Shown one piece after another: positions 10,975 through 22,300 of a stretch of DNA of 64,000 nt. Source of the DNA: Eublepharis macularius (lineage: Eukaryota > Chordata > Lepidosauria > Squamata > Eublepharidae). Each line of letters opens with the position of its first letter. Positions within the stretch are counted from its first letter, which is position 1. The stretch covers positions 61,147,766 through 61,211,765 of the forward strand of contig NC_072801.1 of NCBI RefSeq assembly GCF_028583425.1, given 5' to 3'. Made by a program: the position numbers and the translations under genes. The notes under the pieces are model-generated. The model was given only the letters and a program-made list of their open reading frames with translations. It did no database searches and was not told where the DNA came from.

Positions 10975-11375
10975 GGGTTGCCGGGACCCTATACCCTCCT
11001 GGCAGTAGGGGGGATCTGGCACCTATGTCTGTTGCCTGCTTCTTTTCGCTTGTGCGCAAAGTGCACGTGTGCTTCTGGCACTTGTGTGATGACGTCACTT
11101 CCAGAAGTGATGTCATCACACCAGCTGCAGGAGTACGCCAATGCTCCACGAGGGGCTGATTCTTTGAGAATTGGCCCCAAATGAAATGCCGGAGCACTCC
11201 TGCAGCCGGCACAATGATGTCACTTCCAAAAGTGATGTTGCATCTGCTGGGAATGTACATGCCACAAGAGTTCCTGGGTTGCTTGCCAGTCGTAGGTGAT
11301 CTCCATGTAGACAAAAACCTCCAGGCGGCAGGAGATTGCCCACCACTGGCAGGCACCTGAGATCCCTCCTCTGGG
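10975..11375. repeat. Interspersed repeat with repeated ACTTCCAGAAGTGATGTCA
   Basis: The block starts TAGGGTTGCCGGGACCCTAT and contains two related GATGTCA..CACTTCC / AGTGATG units in tandem (near 11090-11125 and 11205-11240). Start and style are like the other GTTGCC repeats here, but I cannot assign a family. Confidence 0.4.
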
Positions 11376-11970
11376 ACCATAGCAACACTCTTTCTTTAAT
11401 GATTGGTTATTGAATGATCTAGCACAAAGAGTGAGGAATCCAGTCATTAAAGAAGAATAGTGGTTATTGGACCTCAAGAGACTTTTGCACAGATAATAGG
11501 GGCTGTGCTATACAGAAATGGTTCAGAGAGTTGTGTGGGTACAGGGATAGGGACTGTGGACTATACCAATGTGTACTGTATGTGGCTCTTACTGGGAAGT
11601 TTAACATTGTGTAATTATGTCATGTCAATTGTTTTGTTTTAGGATTGTTTTTCAGCCGATGATTGTATCTACCTCAGCGTCTCAGTGAGTCCCAATGAGA
11701 AAAGCAACTGATAAATAATGTAAATAAATAAATAAATTGCAGTCATATGACAAAACTTCACAGAGAAATTCAGGGGACCTAGATGAATTTGGGAGCATAC
11801 TTCTAATATATATCATGACCCCTTCTCATGCTCTTTCTAAGGTACTTCTCATGCTGAATGATCCATTTCTGTCCATCTAGAAAATCCATATGGTTGCTGC
11901 ACTGCAAGGAATAGGGCAGAAGATTAGCCTTTAAAGTAAGCAGTAGCAGCATCTGTATAGAAGACTTGGC

Positions 11971-12186
11971 CGTGACAGGGGTGGCCCAGGTTAGCCCAAT
12001 CTTGTCAGAGCTCAGAAGCTAATCAGGGGTGGCCTTGGTTAGTACTTGGATAGGAGATCACCAAGGAATTCCAGGGTTGCCATGCAGAGGCAGGCAATGG
12101 CAAAGTACCTCTGAATATCACTTTCCTTGAAAACCCTACAAGGTCACCATAAGTTGGCTGTGACTTGACAGCACTTTCCACCACAC
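11971..12186 (+). repeat. 5S rRNA-headed SINE
   Basis: The head follows 5S rRNA: GAGCTCAGAAGCTAATCAGG, then GTTAGTACTTGGATAGGAGA and CACCAAGGAATTCCAGGGTTG, with the internal promoter positions in place. The tail has GGCAATGGCAAAGTACCTCT and GGCTGTGACTTGACAGCACT, the usual 5S-SINE tail in lizards. It is a retroposed copy and not a working 5S gene. Confidence 0.85.
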
Positions 12187-12399
12187 TTAAAAAAACTTCA
12201 TATTTCTCTTCCAACATGGACAGCTGCTGGCCATTCTCAGATGTTCCTTTTGTGGGGCATAGTGCTTGACCATGTATTTATAACCCACTTCTAGGCATTC
12301 CTGGAGGATACTGGCTTCACAACTGAGACCATCATAGTCTCCTAATGGATGATCTTTGCAGTGAACTAGGCAGGGGGTTCTGCTGGGCCTCTCATTACC

Positions 12400-12665
12400 C
12401 TTTTACTCCATTAATCCCAGAGTGATTCTGGGCCCTCTTCCACAGAGGAATTGCTTTACATCAGCTCCAGTCCTTTCTGGAAGGAAGACCCCAGAAGGTG
12501 CTCCTGAGGGTTACGGCTCTGTTCCTCAGCCTGTGTTTTGTGGGTTCTGTCTTTGGTCCTAGGCTATTTAATGCCTACATGAAACGTCTGGGTAGAGGTT
12601 GCCTAAAGAAAGGAGTGTAGTGCCTTCAGTATGTGATGATTCATAACTCAATGTCTTTTTGCCTT
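12400..12665 (+). mobile_element. L2/CR1-type LINE reverse transcriptase relic
   Basis: The string GAGGGTTACGGCTCTGTTCC, then GGTCCTAGGCTATTTAATGC and CTACATGAAACGTCTGGGTA, resembles the usual 'GSVLSPMLFNIYMKPLG' coding of CR1/L2-like reverse transcriptases with decay. It is short and broken. Confidence 0.45.
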
Positions 12666-12669
12666 CAAT

Positions 12670-13195
12670 CTTAAAGGGGATTGAAGTGTTGATGGCCAAG
12701 TTGAAAGGATTTAATGCATTAGCAAGTTTTAAAATTAATGAGCAGAAAGCAAAAATGTTGGCAAAAATATGAATACAGAAAACCAGTAGAATTGATGGAA
12801 AAACAGGTTCTAGGATTGAAAAGAAGGTAAAATATTTTGATGTTATGCTGATGGATATGAATTGTATGTTATTTCAAAATAATTACGTTAAGACATGGAA
12901 AGAAATTTAAAAAGCTGTGTTAAGATGGAATAAACTTCAACTCTCTTTGTTGGGGAGGATATCCATTATTAAAATGAATGTTTTACCTAGAAAGTTGTTT
13001 TTGCTTCCGAGAATACCTGTTTTAACAATAGATATACCATTTAAACAATGGCAAAAGGATATGTCTAAGTTTATATTGTGGGGACCAAGAGTCAAACATA
13101 AGGAAGATCTACCTGCTCCTGTCAACAGCAACCATTCAAGAAAGTTGTTGCCTTCTCAAATGTACAAACTGGGAACTAGGGATAAGAGTAATTTA
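12670..13195 (+). mobile_element. L1 LINE fragment, ORF2 middle part
   Basis: Translation gives SFKINEQKAKML and then WNKLQLSLLGRISIIKMNVL and LFLLPRIPV, which matches the L1 ORF2 stretch after the reverse transcriptase. Frames are broken. The same insertion seems to resume at 14340-15045 after later insertions of a Penelope end and a foldback MITE. Confidence 0.7.
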
Positions 13196-13204
13196 ATACC
13201 TTAT

Positions 13205-13320
13205 GTATTGTCGAAGGCTTTCACGGCCAGAGAACGATGGTTGTTGTGGGTTTTCCGGGCTGTATTGCCGTGGTCTTGGCCTTGTAGTTCCTGACGTTTC
13301 GCCAGCAGCTGTGGCTGGCA
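13205..13320 (-). mobile_element. Penelope-like element terminal fragment
   Basis: The sequence ATTGTCGAAGGCTTTCACGG..TTTTCCGGGCTGTATTGCCG..CCTGACGTTTCGCCAGCAGC is the reverse complement of the 3' end joined to a GIY-YIG Penelope frame at 55945-56575. It is a short terminal piece only. Confidence 0.65.
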
Positions 13321-13518
13321 AACATACCTTATGTTTGCAATCAATTGTTAAACTTGATTAGGGAAACAGTTTACTTACTGCTGTTTTTTACACTTTCATA
13401 GCACACTAGCACAGTCTAACTTAAACTGCGAATTGAAGAAATGCATGTAATTATCACATCTTTGGTCAATCCATACCTGAAGATGTTTCCATCGAAATGT
13501 GGTTCATAACCGAGAGCA

Positions 13519-13732
13519 GGGCCGTTTCCAGACGGCCGACCGGCATGCGCGACGTTGCGCCACGTTTTGGATTGTGCCGGGGAAAACGCGAAATATCACG
13601 TTTTCTCGCGCGAGTTTTGCGCGATGTCGCGCAAAACTCGTGCGAGAAAACGCGATATTTCGCGTTTTCCCCGGCACAATCCGAAACGTGGCGCGACGTC
13701 GCGCATGCCGGTCGGCCGTCTGGAAACGGCCC
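13519..13732. mobile_element. CpG-rich foldback MITE, copy 1
   Basis: The 214 bp form a near-perfect palindrome: the left arm starts GGGCCGTTTCCAGACGGCCG and the right arm is its complement, ending CGGCCGTCTGGAAACGGCCC. Inside, TTTTGCGCGATGTCGCGCAAAA marks the centre. CpG is very frequent and hardly decayed, which suggests recent insertion. Frames that are open on both strands are only a result of the symmetry. Relatives lie at 17961 and 47965. Confidence 0.85.
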
Positions 13733-13799
13733 AAGTTGATTATGTGTTATTCTGGATTGGATTGGATATAAGAACTTATATTCAATATGCATTTTGCCA

Positions 13800-14335
13800 A
13801 TAAATGATATTTATTTTGGTTGCATATGACCAGCTGCATTGATTTTGTGAACAGTGGATTACATATGCCTTTATGAGTAATTGATAGGATTGTTACTAGA
13901 TAGTTATATGATGACTACTTACCCTATGCACTGTTTGTAGTTTTCTCAATATATGGTTGTAATAATTGTTGATTGTCTCTTCCTGCTCCAGCATGCAGAG
14001 GAAAAGCTTAGAAAATATAGTTGTCACTGCCCATTAGCTTCAGAAGCACCTGGCACTGAGAGGTCAGCCAGCACATCTGACAGTGCCAACCTTGGGCTCC
14101 CTCTCCTTCCCGCCCCTGCAAACAGCCCCTGCCATTTCAGGATGGAATAGAAGCTGGAAGGCAGGAGGCTCAGAAAGGTTGCTCAGAGCATCATGTGAGC
14201 CTGGGAAAGAGGCAGGATCTGCCTTCTGGGTGAGAAGGCAGATCTGGAGAACCATTTGGAGAACCATCCTGGATTTATGCAGCACCTGCCACAGCAATTC
14301 AGAGTCCTGGTTTGTGATGTGAAGGAAAGAGGTGG
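13800..14335. other. Intergenic A-B, no gene seen
   Basis: Nothing supported. Positions 14080-14290 are GC-richer and open on both strands, without family motifs. Confidence 0.3.
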
Positions 14336-14339
14336 ACTG

Positions 14340-15045
14340 TGTTAATCTGATTTGAAATGATATTTTGCTGATTCTTGTTTAATGTGGATGAAATAATGGT
14401 TGCTGTTGAGAAATTATAGGCTCTTGGACCGAGAAGGACATGACTTGAGATCTGGGTGGCATGCTTATTTGTGGTATGATAAAGTTAAAGTTAATGTGGA
14501 TTTGAAAAACCATTAGAGCAGACATGCCATCTTGAGGATATGGAATAAATATAAGCCAAGACTATGTCAGAAGATACCATTGTGGCTCTCAACACAGAAG
14601 CGTTCTATAGGCGTGAAATGATAACTAAATAAAAGTGGCTAGCCTACAGGGATCTGTTAGAGACTATAAAGTGAAATTAAGAGAAGATCTAATAGCTAAA
14701 GGATATAGGTGCCAATGGGGTTTTTTATGCACAAGTTTTAGAAAGATTTAAAATAGATGAGTTTTTGAACAAAAGACTGAATTGGAAATAAAACTATGTA
14801 CAAATGATTATCATGTTTTTTCTAAAACGTATAAACTCTTGCTGAAATTTGAGACAGAAGAAGTGAAAGACTATGATAAAATGGGCAAAAAATGGGTATA
14901 ATATATAGCTGGAACAATGGGAGAATATGTGGATGAAGGGTCTCAAATTTACTTTGAGTTCTGCGCTTAAAGAGAATTTTTATAATACGATGTATTGGTG
15001 GTTTATGTCTCAAGAAAAATTAGCTAAAATGTGTAAAAATATCCT
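14340..15045 (+). mobile_element. L1 LINE fragment, ORF2 C-terminal part
   Basis: The region near 14900-15040 encodes WMKGLKFTLSSALKENFYNT and MYWWFMSQEKLAKMCKNI, the L1 ORF2 stretch that comes before the CWRC motif. Frames are broken. It is very likely the continuation of 12670-13195. Confidence 0.65.
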
Positions 15046-15175
15046 ATATAAAAGGCTAAGCATATTCAAGAGACAACTCACTTCCTACCCCAGTTTGCCT
15101 CCAGGGGGTGCTGCAGTGGAGGGAAGCCCAGAGGAGGCAGCCAGACCTCCACAGAGCGTACAGCGGTGGGAAGCC
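15042..15175 (-). repeat. End piece of the minisatellite-bearing element
   Basis: The sequence CTATATAAAAGGCTAAGCAT..TTCCTACCCCAGTTTGCCTC is the reverse complement of the right end of the element at 42091-42183. Only the terminal part is present. Confidence 0.6.
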
Positions 15176-15720
15176 CAGGCCAAAATCAGGTCCATCAAGT
15201 TTCCAGAGGCCTCTAAGAATCTCACAGACAGAGCAGCTCTTCTTGATTTTGCCCCTCAATGGGCGATTGGCAGAACACTACCTCTTTACTTGGAGGTTCT
15301 ATTTGATCCTTGTAATGTGTAGATATTGATAAGTTTGAATTTCACTCATTTGCTTTTAAAGGATAGTGGCCACTGCCACATTTTGTGACAGTGTATTCAC
15401 TAATATTTCTTTCTATATTTAAATAATTCTATCCCATTTTCTCAAAAATTTGCCCATTGCCCAACAGAGGATTGATAAACACAGTATAGTTCACTCGAAA
15501 GGAAGAGTAAGACCGATGGGAGCAACCACACGTGGCACTGGAAACCCTGCAGAACAGATCCTTTAGAATTTCAAAGGAAGAGCACCAGTTGGGGTGCTTT
15601 GTATAATTCTTCTGACAGAACAGGAGGTGCAATGGAGAAAGCAGTAGAACTGGTGGAAGCTGCCCTCCTCTGCCCAATGGAGGGGATGGTAAGATCTGAT
15701 TAACAAACCTACAAGGCAGC
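15176..15720 (-). other. Orphan copy of receptor intron (D3-D4 type)
   Basis: This stretch aligns with 58085-58680 (upstream of the D4 exon of gene D) and, in reverse, with 25190-25478 plus 42184-42480 in the D3-D4 intron of gene B. Shared strings include AGCAGTAGAACTGG and CTGTCCTCCTCTGCCCAATG-like blocks. No Ig exon follows, so it is probably the remnant of a lost minus-strand receptor gene or a repeat carried by the duplications. Confidence 0.55.
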
Positions 15721-16227
15721 CATGTACTTGTATATATTAATATACAAAAATACACATAGTTATTACAGAATATTATAACAACTACTACAGGCCCAAATAT
15801 ATTTTTCAGGTATATATTTGGTATTCCCGAGTACACCCCTTTGGTACACCCCTAGAAAACACTCTACAGCTAGACATCAAAATGGTGGAGAAACAATATT
15901 TTCAAAAGCCTTTTCTCTGGGTCCATAGCATCATAAGCAATTTCAGCCACAGCTCCATCCACAAAAATTTTAAAAACTGGGACAGTGTTAAATTTCCACC
16001 TTTACCTTCTGACATTTTTACTGTACATGTCTTCAACAATAGTAATTAAAATGAAATTTCATGTCATCTCCTGGTACTACAAGTTTTTCATTGTGATTTT
16101 TTGTGTTTTATTCAAGGGGATGGCTGCCTCTGTGTGTGAACAGATCATATGTGAGCAAAAAAGACCTTTCCTGCCAATGGAGACAGTGAGAGTCAAGGGC
16201 GATGGGGGGCAGATAGTGCTATACACA

Positions 16228-16239
16228 GTTTCCTGTTGC
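16228..16239 (+). promoter_or_regulatory. Conserved ETS/PU.1-like motif upstream of gene B
   Basis: GTTTCCTGTTGC stands 116 bp upstream of the gene B start codon, and the same twelve bases stand at a like distance upstream of gene A (8936-8947, other strand). It is followed in both by a GATGTAAT string. It is a candidate core of a myeloid-type promoter; binding is inferred. Confidence 0.5.
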
Positions 16240-16343
16240 TTCAGATGTAATCTAGGGTCTCACAGGAAGCATCATACTTAGCACAGTTGAGGACAATCTG
16301 TGGCAATGGCATCGAGCTTGTAGAGACCACCCATCGCTCCATC

Positions 16344-16375
16344 ATGACTCCTGGTCCTTTCATCTTCTTGTTTTG
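16344..16375 (+). CDS. Gene B exon 1: start codon and signal peptide
   Basis: This 32-nt exon encodes MTPGPFIFLF and two bases of W, then donor GTGAGAATCA. It aligns with the gene A exon at 8796-8827. Mammalian LILR exon 1 is 34 nt and ends in phase 1; here it is 32 nt and ends in phase 2, and the later exons agree with this. Confidence 0.85.
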
Positions 16376-19300
16376 GTGAGAATCAGAATGTCTTGAAGCT
16401 GGAAAATGGAGAGAGGGAAATTTTCTACTGGTTGTGTGACTGAGAGAATAAGAGGGACAGAAGTTGAAGTCTGATGCTGCTTGGAAACCTGGAAACCTTC
16501 ATCTCTGGAAAAGATGCATCACAATATGATCGTGGTTACTCATCAGGGAGAGAAACGGTCAGCTGCAGACATCCAGTCCCTGCACGTATTCAGAAGCACT
16601 CTCTTTTTGCGTCACATGAAATCACACGCTTGGGGATGGGAATCTAGCACTGAAACTTAAAAGCCGGTCCCCAGATCCAGCCTATTTGTATCCTTGGGTG
16701 GGATGGAGCCTGTCCTGCATCCAGCAGGGATCTTTCCAGTAACAGCTTTTTCTATTTTCCAGGCTGTTCTGTAGTTCAGGAGGAAAAGGTGCTCAGAGGT
16801 AAGACAAAAAAGAGGGGGGCAGAAATGTTTCTCTTTAACTTTCACTGGTGGATCTTTCACCTCTCTATCTAAGAGCAATGTCCCTGTAAGGGCTGATTCA
16901 CACTTGGAGACCCAGTGTGGTTATTGTTGTTAACAGTGTCAGACTATGAACTGGGAGACCCAGATTCAAATCCCCACTTTGCCATGGAAGCTTGCTGCTT
17001 GATGTTGGGCCATTCACTCTCTCACTCCAAGCCTAAACTACCTCACAGGGTTGTTGTGAGGATAAAATAGAGAAGAGAACAATGTAAGCCACTTTGGATC
17101 TTCATTGAGAAAGCTGGGATATAAATGAACGAGCTAAATAAGTAAATGGAGAGCCAGTTCGGTGTAGTGGTTAAAAGTGGCAGGACTGTAATCTGCAGAA
17201 ACAGGTTTGATTCCCCACTCCTCCGCTTGAAGCCAGCTGGGTGACCCTGGGTCAGTCACAGCTCTTCTAGAGCTCTCTCAGTCTCTCCCACCTCACGGTG
17301 ATTGTTGTGGGGATAATAACCTATTTTGTAAACCATAAAATTTGTGGATGTTAAGTTTATTTATTTTTATTTATTTATTTACTTTTGACTTTTATTCTGC
17401 CCTCTCCACATTTCCAGCAGGCTTAGGGCAGATTATAAACACATAAAAGTTAAAATATATAAAACCATTATTGTAAATTAACAATGCTAAAACATCCAGA
17501 TTTACACAGTTAAAATACAAGTAAAAATACTTGTATTTTTGTTGTCCTGGAGGGTGGTATATAAATCAAATGTTGGTGTTGTTATAAATAAGTAACCTGT
17601 TTCAACGTGCTGTGACATGGTTTAGTCAGTACTTACTGTTGACCCCACAGTGAAACCAATAGTCTGGCTGCATTGCACCACAGACAGGGCACTGGTCAAT
17701 CCATGAACAGCCATGAATTTTTCCACACAGCTTGTCATGGTGCTGAGCAAAGATCCTTTGCCACTGTTCAGGAACATGGCCGGTGGTTGCACCGGCTAAC
17801 CAATATTTCTTGAAGTGCAAATGAACCACGAGACCCCCACCAATATCCTCTATGCATGTCAGGGAGAAAGCTAGATTAGGAACAGCCCTAACATTCAATT
17901 TTCTAGGTGCAGGGATTTTGTGTACAGAAGAGCATTCAGTCATGTGATTCATTCCAATCAGGGCCGATTCCAGACGGCCCTCCCCCCGCCGAAACGTCGC
18001 GCGCCGTCGCGCGGAAAACGCGAAATATTTTGTGTTTTCTGCGCGTGAGAAAACGCGATATTTTGTGTTTTCTGCGCGACAACGCGCGATGTTTCAGCGG
18101 GGGGAGGGCCGTCTGGAATCGGCCCTGGTTGTGCAGTTCTGGGAGAGGTTGACCACTTTTTGTGCAACGTATGGGAATGTTGTCCTTAAACTCAGCTGTG
18201 AAAGGGAAAAGTCATGGTTCAAATTCTGCCCCAGCACTATGTCTCCTGACCTCACTGTCTGCCATATATGGCCAATATTGATTACAGGGTGTTGCGGTAT
18301 GGATTCTCAACTGTTATTTGAAGTGCTTTGTGTAGGCTCTGGTATATCTTAGGAATGATCTTGAGTCTGATTAAGGAGTGAATGAAGAGAGTTTATTCAG
18401 GAACTACAACTTTGACAGAAAGGAGAGAAACAGAATAGATACTAACTGCGTCAGTAAACAGAGAGAGAGGGACTTCTGGGAAGAAGCAGGAAGCAGGAAG
18501 TAAACTTAGAATACCAATCTGCAAGAAGGGCGGAAGAGAGACAGGAAGAAGGATCTTATTTTGCTACTAGCAACAAAGCCCGTTGTAAGAAAAAATACAA
18601 TGGGCTCTAGAAAGGGGAGGGTGGGCAGGCAGGAATTGCCTCCTCCTCCGTGCCTGATCCCGGCCAGGTGAAGGGGGGGCAGGCATTGCCACCTGCTCCG
18701 TGCCTGATCCTGACCTGCTCAAGGTGTGGGGTGGGCATTGCCACCTCCTATGCTGCTATTCCTGGCTGTGTGAAGGCAGGAGAGATATTGCCACCTGCTC
18801 CACTCCTGATCCTGGCCGGGTGAAGGCAGGGGGCTGGACATTGCCACCTGCTCCACTTCTGATCCCAGCCGGGTGAAGGCGACAGGCAGGCATTGCCACT
18901 AGCTCCATTCCTGATCCCAGCCGGGTGAAGGCTTGGGTGAGCATTTCCACCTGCTCCATGCCTGATCCTGGCTGGGTGAAGGTGGCCGGCGGCCATTGCC
19001 TCCTGCTCTGCTCTTGATCCTGGCCAGATGAAGGCAGGGGGTGGGTGTTGCCACCTGCTCCACTCCTGTTCCCAGCCTGGATTTCCTGCCACAGCAGTGC
19101 CCTGTGATAGTGCATCAGGGTAGGAAGTGAGTCGTCTAAAACATGCTTACTCTTTTATATAGTAAGATTTATCTAACTGTCAGATTTGCTGCCCCCTGCA
19201 GGTATTCTGTGTCTTCTGCCTTCTCTGTACACAAGATAATGTATTTCCAACACTTTGTATTATAAGCATTGCTGATAAGGGTGGTGGTGGTGGTTGGGCT

Positions 19301-22300
19301 CTGAAGAGCTCAGAATTCTTCAAATGAAAACCAGGATTTTAATATGAGTGCCAAAAAAAATCACTGAAATGGAACCTCTTCTTTTGAAATGAAAAAAAAA
19401 ATGGGTAAAGAAATTCTGAGAAATGATTGAGACATATTTACTGTATGATTATGTGCATGTCTTGGGCTGAACATTTAATATATGTTGAAGTTTCCCCACA
19501 CTCAGTGTATGATTCTGTTCTTGTTTCCTTTATAACACAGGGAAATCATTTCTGCTCCGTTCATTTTTCTGGAACCTCCCTGGGGAGTCTCAGTGGGAGA
19601 AACTGCACGGATCTGTTGTATGTGTCCTTTCTCTGACTATTCTTTCTATCTGGAACCACATATTCCTCACACAAGACTTAGCATTTCAAAGAGTCCTGGA
19701 CATTTTGTTTTTTCAATTGTTAATGTGAGCAAAGAGGATGGGGGAAAATACACCTGCTACTCTTGCGATCCAAACACCCAGTCCCGGTCAGAACGCAGTG
19801 AACCTGTGGAGCTGCTGATAAAAGGTGAGGGGCCCAGCTCAGTGTCTTGTTCCTCATCTTTGAAGCAAGATGGGGTAAGCTCCATGGACAGGGCCTTCTC
19901 TGCCACAACTCCAAAACATTCAACCTTTCTTCCCACGAAAGGTCACCTGTTAGGCAGGCACCATGAAGTGTAAACGTTTCCTAAGCCTTTAGATGAACTG
20001 TCCCCCCCCCCTGCTTTTTGATGCTTTTACCTTCCCCCAGCTTAAGTGGGTTTCTCTGTGTTCCAAAGAGCATTTATTTTAAATTTCAGATGTGTGTCAC
20101 AGTATGGTTTTGTATTTTTATATGCTCGTGAATTTCTCGGGATGAGAAGATGGCATGGTATCGCCTGATCTCGTTGCATTTAGTGAGCTAAGCAGGGCCA
20201 GCCCCGGTCAGTGCTTGGATGGAAGGCTGGGGTTGCACTGCAGAGGAATGCAGTGGCAAACCACCTCTACTCCCCACTTGCCTTGCAAGAACCTGGCTGA
20301 GGTGGCTGCAAATTGGTTGTGACTTGATGGCATTCACTTACATAACAAATCTTTTAGTGATTTTCATCACACTCTGTGTGTTTTCATGCTGCTGGTTTTG
20401 ACCTTAAAATAAAACCACTGATTCCAAGGGGGCACTTGGTCTGCTAGCCAATCGTCCGTCTGAAAATTCAGTCTCCCCAGACTTCTTGAGCTAGCTCAGA
20501 ACGATAGATCACCTTGTGTGTTTCTTCAGTTTGTGTAGAAAAAAAAATAGACCCCTCTCCTATGAATCTATGAACAGGCAGAATTTAGCATATCAAGACC
20601 TTATCCAGGACTCGGAGTTTAACACTTTGTTGGCTTCTAATTCTAAGAAGATGTCCAAGATCCTGAATCAGTCATTCTATTTCAGATATAGGTATAATCT
20701 GATCTTCACCCATCACTCCACTCTTTATTCTTTATTATGGGGAGGGGGTGGATTAAGGTGGCATGGTGTGGTAGTTAGGCTCCATCAAGTTATGAGTGGC
20801 AAAGTCTAAGTCTAAATATCCACTCTGCATGAACTTCATTGGATGATACATACTGTCGTCCTAACCTACCTCCTAGGGTTGTTGTGGAGATAAATACAGG
20901 ATAGCTCCCAGAACAACTTGGAGAGAGGAAGGGTGGGATTAGAATGTGACAGACAGACAGAGCCACTATTCCCCTGTCTGAAGGCATATGAGTTGCCCAT
21001 TGCTGGGCCTCTATGTTGCCTTTCCAGTCTCTGCAGCCCAGAGCTGCCTTGCCAGGGCAATCCAGAAAAGCATTTGTTTTTGTCTTTGTTGCAAAGCTGC
21101 TTTGTCACCTATGTGCTATGTCGGGTTACGTAGAGGCTAAGAATCACTTAGAATCACTAAGATCTCTGCCAGGAGCCCCAGGGGGCCCACTCGCATTCCC
21201 CTGCCTGAGCTGTTCCAGTTGTCAGTCTCATCATGATGCCACCAGACGTGCCATCTCTCCTTCGGGGATGCCATGCCTGTAACTAGATCACACAACATTA
21301 GTATATTCTCTCCTGACATAACCCACATATGCTCTGTAAGCCCACCTGCCAATGGCGGTTATACAGTCCGCGGACAACCCCGCCTCGGCTGCTGTGGTTG
21401 CTGCCCCAATGCGGAATGAGTGGGAGCCGTATTCTATGTCGCCTTTCCAGTCTCTGTAGCCCAGAGCCGCCTTGCCAGGGCAATCCAGAAAAGCATTTGT
21501 TTTTGTCTTTGTTGCAAAGCTGGTTCATCAGGTGGGCTGGCTGGCATTGTACCTGTTGTGGGAGCAGAGACATACGTGCATTGCCAATTGCATCTGCCTG
21601 TACGCCCCATATCTGTGGAAGTGGAGACAACACAACGTCTCTTTGTTAAGGGGGTAGTAGAGCCAGTAAGGTTGACAAGTCAGACTCTTCAGTGCCCTTT
21701 CCCTTGCTTGTTTGTTTCTTCTGCTGCCTCTTTCATTTCAAATGACTAATCACAGGGACTTCCTTTCTTCACGCTGCCTCCTCTTCCAGTTATTGTTCTT
21801 TCTCTCCAACATCCAAGGGAGGAACATAGGCTCTCACAGTCTCTCTCCAAGCTAGCATAGACAGCTAAAATGCCTATGATGCCTTTCCTAGCATAATATG
21901 GATTTGTTTAACAATAAAGCACATCAATTTCTTTCCCAAAGCAGCCAGCCTGATGTGGACTTTATTCTAAAGCAGCCTCTTCGCCACTTCCTCTCAGTCA
22001 AGTCATGCTAACTTCATCTGCTCTGCCTATCTGTGGCTGCAAGATGATGATTTGCTCCTGCGTGAAGTGCAGCAGGACAAGGGGTTACTCGGTGCTGGTA
22101 TTGCCCAAGCTTTGGAGGCATGGAGCATGTCTGGTTTTCTTGCCTCTGCATCTCCCACCTGCGCCATCCTTTGGGAAGACAGGGCAGTGTCTTCCCAAAG
22201 ACAGAAGCAAAACTTTGCCCCTTGCCTGCCTAGTAAGTGCAGTGCTTCAGAACAAAATCCCTCAGGCAAATATATTTTGGAGCAATAGTACCTGTATCAT

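Noticed and set aside
11971-12090. Possible functional 5S rRNA gene
   Set aside because: It has many changes and a SINE tail, so it is a retroposed 5S-SINE.
13466-13803. Matching frames on both strands
   Set aside because: The near-perfect palindrome of the foldback MITE produces mirrored frames; no protein is implied.
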